Both the position numbers and the translations under genes were made by a program. 10,334 nucleotides of DNA from NCBI GenBank assembly GCA_026416775.1, contig JAOAEN010000016.1, positions 1 through 10,334 on the forward strand, in the 5' to 3' direction. Positions 6,344 to 10,334 of this stretch are shown in pieces. Under the pieces are notes generated by a model. The model was not told where the DNA came from. It saw only the letters and a program-made list of their open reading frames with translations, and did not search any database. Positions within the stretch are counted from its first letter, which is position 1. Each line of letters begins with the position of its first letter. This DNA comes from Dehalococcoidales bacterium. Its GTDB lineage: Bacteria > Chloroflexota > Dehalococcoidia > Dehalococcoidales > RBG-16-60-22.

Positions 6344-8326
6344 TCATAGCCCGAAAATACGGGCGAAGACCCCTCCGATGATGAGTGCCACGGCGAGGTT
6401 TGATCCGATGATTGCCCAGGCGGTCTTCCCACCGAATTCCCTGGTAAGGACACCGGCGGTGGCAAAGCAGGGGTAAATTGCCCCCACCAGAGCAAGCACG
6501 ATGAGCTGTTCCCGGCTGAAGACGGTAAGCAGGTCGCTTCCGGCAAGGGCAACCGCCCTGAGCAGGATGAGCTCCTTGCGTGCGGCGCCGAAGATGAGAA
6601 GGGTGCCGGCAAGCAGCGGAAGCCCCAGCCAGCCCGAGGTGAGGAAGGACATTGCCCGGTTGACCGGTTCAAGCCAGCCGAGGGCATAGGCGAGCTGGAC
6701 CGCCGCCGAGCCGATGATGTAGATGGGGAAGACCGTGATGATGAGCGATCTGGTATGTGCCCACGTCTGGTTGAAGATGACCCTGGGGGAAGGCACCTTG
6801 AAGGCGTGCATCTCCATGATGAGCCCGGTGAGCTCCCCGGGGGTAATCCGGGCGGCGATTTTGCCCACGCCGAGGATGATGAGCAGGTTGAGCGCATAAA
6901 GTGCCAGTGCCCAGTGGATGCCGGCAAATGTGGCTACCATGCCGAGGATGATGATCGTCCGCGCCGTGCACGGGGCAAAGGTGATGGCAAGGGCGGTGAG
7001 GACCCGCTCGCGGCGGCTTGCCATGATCCGCGTGCCGTAGATTGCCGGGACGTTACAGCCGTAACCCAGAATGATCGGGATGATGGCTTTGCCGTGGAGC
7101 CCGATCTGGTGCATGGCACTGTCCAGCATGAAGGCGATGCGGGTGAGGATGCCGCTGTCCTCAAGCACGGCAAGAACGAGGTAAAAGGGAATGACGTAGG
7201 GGACCACCAGGGTCACCCCGGCAACGAAACCCCCGTAAAGCCCGTTCAGGGCGATCGACCAGAGGCTGCCGGTAAACTGCGGCTCCACGGGGCTGAGGAA
7301 GCTGAAGGCCTGCGCGAGCAGCTCTGAGAGGTACGCCCCCACGGTGAATGTCCAGGCGAGCAACCCGGCAAGGACAAGCAGTGAGAAGATATAGCCGTAG
7401 ACCTTGTGCGTGGCGATGCGGTCAAGCCGGTCGGCAAGGGAAGGTCTGGCCGCCTTTTTCTGCTGTACCTCGCGGGCAATCCGGCTGGCCAGGGCATAGC
7501 GTTCTGCGGTGATCACCATGAAGGCGGGCTGGTCGCAGGCAGCGGCGATCTCCTGGGAGAGCCTACGCGCGGCCTCGGCAACCTGCGGTGCTCTCTGCGA
7601 GATCGCCCCGGTGATGGCGTTATCACCCTCCAGCAGCTTGATAGCAAGAAAGCGCGAGGGATACTCCTCCGTTAGCCCCGCCGAGGTGATGAGTGCGGAA
7701 AGCTCACCGATGACACCTTCCAGCTTTTCCCCGTAGCGTGGTGGCCCCGGAATATTCCTCCGGAAGTTCTCACCCACTTTGATTGCGGTGGCAATGAGCT
7801 CCTGAATTCCCCGACCGGCCGTGGCGACCGCCGGCACGACCTCTACCCCCAGCATGGCGGCAAGTCTGGCACTGTCAATCTCTATGCCCTGTTTTGCGGC
7901 GATGTCCATCTGGTTGAGGCAGACGACGACCGGGATTCCCATCTCCAGCAGTTGCAGGGTGAAGAAGAGGTTGCGTTCCAGCACCGGTGCCCCGATGATA
8001 TTGATGACCACATCCGGCTTTTCGTGCGCGATGTATTCGCGGCTCACCAGCTCTTCCTGGGAAAACGTGGAGAGCGAATAGATCCCCGGCAGGTCAACGA
8101 TGGTGATGTCGTAACCGTCCACCCGGAGGGTGCCGGTCGCCCTTTCCACCGTCTTTCCCGGCCAGTTGCCGATTGACTGCCGGGCACCGGTCAGGTGGTT
8201 GAAGATGACACTCTTGCCCACGTTCGCATTACCGGCAAGGGCAAAGGTAAGATGCCTGCCGTGAGGTTGGGCATGGCGGTTTCTTGCCCGGTTCCTCAAC
8301 CCGGTCTCATGATGATAGTGTTTCAT
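6344..8326 (-). CDS. feoB: Ferrous iron transport protein FeoB
   Basis: A 660-aa inner-membrane Fe2+ transporter with an N-terminal GTPase-like domain. Nucleotide motifs are G1 GNANVGKS (residues 32-39), Thr59 as the G2 residue in NWPGKT, G3 DLPG (78-81) and G4 NQMD (138-141). A helical spacer reaches about residue 305, and the membrane domain follows with the conserved gates (LGYGCNVPAIYGTR and TFAPCTART) holding conserved cysteines. Residue 112 is Gly where most homologues have Asp (INVVDAxxLERN). The first 25 residues are His-rich (positions 3, 5, 6, 18, 22, 25), longer than usual before the G1 strand. The start ATG 8326 lies 14 nt after the regulator's stop and has no clear ribosome-binding site. 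Translation is probably coupled, or starts at TTG 8299. No separate feoA is present; a FeoA domain is fused to the upstream regulator. Confidence 0.95.
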   Translation of the reverse strand: MKHYHHETGLRNRARNRHAQPHGRHLTFALAGNANVGKSVIFNHLTGARQSIGNWPGKTVERATGTLRVDGYDITIVDLPGIYSLSTFSQEELVSREYIAHEKPDVVINIIGAPVLERNLFFTLQLLEMGIPVVVCLNQMDIAAKQGIEIDSARLAAMLGVEVVPAVATAGRGIQELIATAIKVGENFRRNIPGPPRYGEKLEGVIGELSALITSAGLTEEYPSRFLAIKLLEGDNAITGAISQRAPQVAEAARRLSQEIAAACDQPAFMVITAERYALASRIAREVQQKKAARPSLADRLDRIATHKVYGYIFSLLVLAGLLAWTFTVGAYLSELLAQAFSFLSPVEPQFTGSLWSIALNGLYGGFVAGVTLVVPYVIPFYLVLAVLEDSGILTRIAFMLDSAMHQIGLHGKAIIPIILGYGCNVPAIYGTRIMASRRERVLTALAITFAPCTARTIIILGMVATFAGIHWALALYALNLLIILGVGKIAARITPGELTGLIMEMHAFKVPSPRVIFNQTWAHTRSLIITVFPIYIIGSAAVQLAYALGWLEPVNRAMSFLTSGWLGLPLLAGTLLIFGAARKELILLRAVALAGSDLLTVFSREQLIVLALVGAIYPCFATAGVLTREFGGKTAWAIIGSNLAVALIIGGVFARIFGL

Positions 8327-8340
8327 GGCGGACAGTTTTT

Positions 8341-9066
8341 TCAGAAGGCCGTGGCGGCTTCATCTTTCTTGACAAAGATGTTGCAGGCAATCTCATCACC
8401 CAGGGCAAGCCGGGAGCCGCGCACCTCAATTTCTACCGGTCCCCCGAGCGGGGCAACCCGCAGCACCTTCAGTCTTGTGCCGGGGGTAAGCCCCATGTCA
8501 AGCAGCCGGCGGAGCGTCCTGTTGTCGCCGCGGATGAAGGCGACCGTGCCTTCCTGATTTTCCCCGAGCGAGCCAACGCAGACGAGGTTGGCATCCCTTC
8601 TGCCGATCTCCTCAAGGTTTTTCCCCCGGAAGCGGCGGCATTCGGCGCAGCTGCTGAAGGCAAGGTCACAGGCGGGGATGAGCGCCGCATCGTCCGGGCA
8701 CTTGCTGGGGGCATGGAGCGTCTGGCAGAGTGCCCGCTCCGTCTCATCGGAAAGGGCATGCTCCATCTCGCAGGCCTCCTTATGTACCCTATCGTTGCCT
8801 ATCTTCAGCAAATCGTGCAGGAAGCGCTCGAGCAGCCGGTGCCTGCGCACCATCTTGCCGGCAAGGCGCGTCCCCTCCGGGGTGAGGGTGACACCCTGAT
8901 AGGGGGAATAGTTCACGTAGCCGGAATCGGCAAGCTTCTTGAGCATCTCGGTGACGCTTGCCGGTGACACATCAAGACGCCGGGATATCTCCGAGGTGCT
9001 TGCCCGCCTGCCGTTCTGGGTAAGGGCATAAATGGCCTCCATGTACTCTTCGCTGCTTGCGCTCAT
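8341..9066 (-). CDS. DtxR-family iron-dependent repressor with C-terminal FeoA/SH3-like domain
   Basis: A 241-aa cytoplasmic metalloregulator. A winged helix-turn-helix lies at about residues 10-65 (STSEISRRLDVSPASVTEMLKKL). The dimerisation/metal domain follows with ligands matching DtxR: M9, H76, E80, H95, C99, E102 and H103. Next comes a four-cysteine segment (C123, C133, C140, C143; spacing x9, x6, x2). The C-terminal FeoA/SH3-like domain (about 164-235) carries LLDMGLTPGTRLKVL and ALGDEIACNIFV. It is first in a two-gene operon with feoB, and the tandem DtxR-like sites upstream suggest autoregulation. Adjacency to feoB points to Fe2+ rather than Mn2+ as corepressor, but MntR-like specificity is not excluded. 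The ribosome-binding site of ATG 9066 (GGGGG about 7 nt upstream) is modest. Confidence 0.9.
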   Translation of the reverse strand: MSASSEEYMEAIYALTQNGRRASTSEISRRLDVSPASVTEMLKKLADSGYVNYSPYQGVTLTPEGTRLAGKMVRRHRLLERFLHDLLKIGNDRVHKEACEMEHALSDETERALCQTLHAPSKCPDDAALIPACDLAFSSCAECRRFRGKNLEEIGRRDANLVCVGSLGENQEGTVAFIRGDNRTLRRLLDMGLTPGTRLKVLRVAPLGGPVEIEVRGSRLALGDEIACNIFVKKDEAATAF

Positions 9067-9081
9067 CCTTTACCCCCGTTA

Positions 9082-9112
9082 TTTAGGCACACCTAAATTA
9101 GGCTTACCTAAA
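9082..9112. promoter_or_regulatory. Tandem DtxR-like operator
   Basis: Two adjacent palindromes: TTTAGG-CACA-CCTAAA (9082-9097) and TTAGG-CTTA-CCTAA (9098-9111), centres 15 bp apart. Read on the minus strand the second is TTAGGTAAGCCTAA, which differs from the first 14 bases of the classical DtxR/IdeR box at one position. The inner half-sites also pair around 9097, so the whole block is a nested palindrome. It lies directly downstream of the -10 box, so bound regulator would block initiation. Confidence 0.8.
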
Positions 9113-9140
9113 TACTACCATATCCATGCCGCGGTGTCAA
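9112..9140 (-). promoter_or_regulatory. Promoter of the regulator-feoB operon
   Basis: On the minus strand a perfect TTGACA (9140-9135) is followed after 17 bp by TAGTAT (9117-9112, 4 of 6). Predicted start is near 9105, inside the tandem operator. The intergenic DNA from here to 9256 holds no other gene. It contains an 8-bp palindrome TTGCGCAA (9162-9169) and a degenerate half-site TTTAGG (9200-9205). Confidence 0.75.
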
Positions 9141-9256
9141 GGGCTGTTTCAACTTACCCTCTTGCGCAAATGTGAAAGCATCAGTCCTGGGGATGACCGT
9201 TTAGGGGGCTTAAAGGAGTGATTATGGAAGGTCAGGCGGGTGCAAACTCAACCGCC

Positions 9257-10334
9257 TCAGCGGTGGCGGATAACGTGGATACTCACCACCTTGAAAGTCG
9301 CAAAGACCTCTTTTCCTCTTTCCAGCCCCAGCTCCACGGCAGACTTGCGTGTGACCATTGCCACCATGGGAAAACCGCAGTCAATACCCACGCGGCAAAT
9401 AGGCCCGTCCTGGGCAACCCAGCTCACCCTGCCGTTGAGGGAGTTGCGGGCACTGCTGGAAAGCCGGGAAAGCGAGATGGTGATATCCTCCGGGCGGATG
9501 CACACCAGAACGCGCTCTCCGGCCGCAAAATCGCCGATGGCTTCAATCTCCCTACCGCCGACCTCAACCACCACCATCCCGCCGTTGACCGCCGCCACCA
9601 CCCCATCGACGATATTTTCCATGCCGACGAATTCTGCCACCCTGCGGTTTACCGGCAGGGTGAAGACCTCCCGTGCGGAACCGGACTGGACGATTTCCCC
9701 ATCCATGAGCACGCAGATCCTGTCCGCAAGGCGCTGCCCCTGTGACATGTCATGGGTCGCCATGACGACCGTGATCTTCTCGCGGCGGATGATGCTCCAG
9801 ACAACCTCCTCAATCTTCGCCGCTGAAAGCGGGTCAAGATTTGCCGCGGGCTCATCAAGGAGCAGCAGCTCCGGTCTCACCACCAGGGCCCGGGCGATTA
9901 CCACCCGCTGGGCTTCCCCGCCCGAGAGGGTGCGGGCAGGACGGGCGGCGTAGCCGGTAAGCTCCATCATCTCCAGGATCGCGTTAACTTCTTTCTTCGT
10001 CTTCTGCCCGTCCGTGCCGCGCCATTTGAGTCCGCAGACAACGTTCTCGTAAACGCTGGTGTTGAAGAGCACCGGCTTCTGGAGTACCGCTGCCATGCGG
10101 CGGCGTGCCTGTAGTCTGAGCTTTTCCGAGGTGGTAACGTCCACACCGTCAAAAAGCACGCTCCCCGCTGATGGCTTGTCGAGCAGTCCCAGAATCCGCA
10201 AAAGCGTGGACTTCCCCGCCCCCGTGGGACCGATCAGGGCAAGTACCTCGCCGCGGGCAACCCCGAGGCTGACCCCTTTCAGGATCTCGCGCCCCTCTTT
10301 TTTCTGGAAGATGTTTACTGCTTCAACGAAAGAC
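9257..10334 (-). CDS. Tungstate/molybdate-type ABC importer, ATP-binding subunit (5' end cut by window)
   Basis: 358 codons are visible, entering at the right edge in frame (first whole codon 10333-10331); probably only a few N-terminal residues are missing. Walker A is GPTGAGKST (visible residues 35-43). The Q-loop region reads VLQKPVLFNTSVYENV. LSGGEAQRV is the ABC signature, LLLLDEPAANLDP the Walker B, and ATHD the H-loop. The C-terminal third is a TOBE/MOP-like domain, with CIRPEDI, ARNSLNGRV and TRKSAVELGLERGKEV before a final FKVVSIHVI. That architecture is characteristic of oxyanion importers (TupC, WtpC, ModC); the NTPase style leans towards tungstate. The permease and binding-protein genes would be expected just outside the window. 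The TTG at 10201 is internal, after Walker A, and is not the start. The gene ends 190 bp before the iron regulator on the same strand. Confidence 0.88.
   Translation of the reverse strand, partial: SFVEAVNIFQKKEGREILKGVSLGVARGEVLALIGPTGAGKSTLLRILGLLDKPSAGSVLFDGVDVTTSEKLRLQARRRMAAVLQKPVLFNTSVYENVVCGLKWRGTDGQKTKKEVNAILEMMELTGYAARPARTLSGGEAQRVVIARALVVRPELLLLDEPAANLDPLSAAKIEEVVWSIIRREKITVVMATHDMSQGQRLADRICVLMDGEIVQSGSAREVFTLPVNRRVAEFVGMENIVDGVVAAVNGGMVVVEVGGREIEAIGDFAAGERVLVCIRPEDITISLSRLSSSARNSLNGRVSWVAQDGPICRVGIDCGFPMVAMVTRKSAVELGLERGKEVFATFKVVSIHVIRHR

Noticed and set aside
9234..9257. AGGCGG...CCGCCT inverted repeat at the end of the ABC ATPase gene as a terminator
   Set aside because: The stem is only 6 bp with a 12-nt loop, overlaps the stop codon and has no T-run after it on the minus strand.
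9218..9745. Plus-strand ORF of 175 codons preceded by AAAGGAG and opposite the ABC ATPase gene
   Set aside because: Its product is low-complexity, rich in His, Asp and Pro, as expected from the complement of a GC-rich gene. The opposite strand encodes a complete set of ABC ATPase motifs. The ribosome-binding-like site is probably chance.

Overview
The window is a compact, GC-rich bacterial chromosome segment carrying ordinary metabolic and transport genes, with no mobile element, CRISPR array, tRNA or rRNA visible. Most genes lie on the minus strand. The exceptions are the 3' end of mfd at the left edge and one orphan small gene in the middle. The set of FeoB with a DtxR-type regulator fused to a FeoA domain, a tungstate/molybdate-type ABC ATPase, a thiolase, a nitroreductase, a VUT-family (queuosine-precursor) transporter and a Mut7-C RNase-like protein suggests an anaerobic or microaerobic environmental bacterium. 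Some protein styles recall Chloroflexota (Dehalococcoidia), but this is a low-confidence inference from memory.

Layout, left to right. (1) 1-762, plus strand: the C-terminal part of the transcription-repair coupling factor Mfd, convergent with the next operon. (2) 4339 down to 774, minus strand: a tightly packed five-gene operon. In transcription order it is corA-type Mg2+/Co2+ channel, VUT/YhhQ transporter, MBL-fold hydrolase, Mut7-C PIN-like RNase with zinc ribbon, nitroreductase. Gene gaps are about 6-15 nt, and several Shine-Dalgarno sites overlap or abut the preceding stop codon, so translation is probably coupled. (3) 4445-4815, plus strand: a self-contained unit with an A/T-tract element, a sigma70-type promoter, a 63-codon ORF of unknown function and a strong hairpin. 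The hairpin also serves as terminator for the convergent thiolase. (4) 6317 down to 4851, minus strand: an acetyl-CoA acetyltransferase gene with its own promoter, a leader of about 160 nt and an unusual insertion of about 30 residues. (5) 9140 down to 6344, minus strand: an iron-uptake operon, regulator (DtxR-FeoA fusion) then feoB, driven by a promoter with a perfect TTGACA -35 box and tandem DtxR-like palindromes just downstream of the -10. (6) 10334 down to 9257, minus strand: the ATPase subunit of a tungstate/molybdate-type importer, missing only a few N-terminal residues at the window edge.

The items most worth checking are these. The Mut7-C gene has a perfect ribosome-binding site and a conserved N-terminus but no canonical start codon in frame. 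The orphan 63-aa ORF sits under an apparently strong promoter. The iron regulator carries a four-cysteine cluster between its dimerisation and FeoA domains and has a tandem operator. The MBL-fold protein has Arg in place of a metal-ligand His. I do not see a clearly new multi-gene system; the novelty candidates are at gene or site level.
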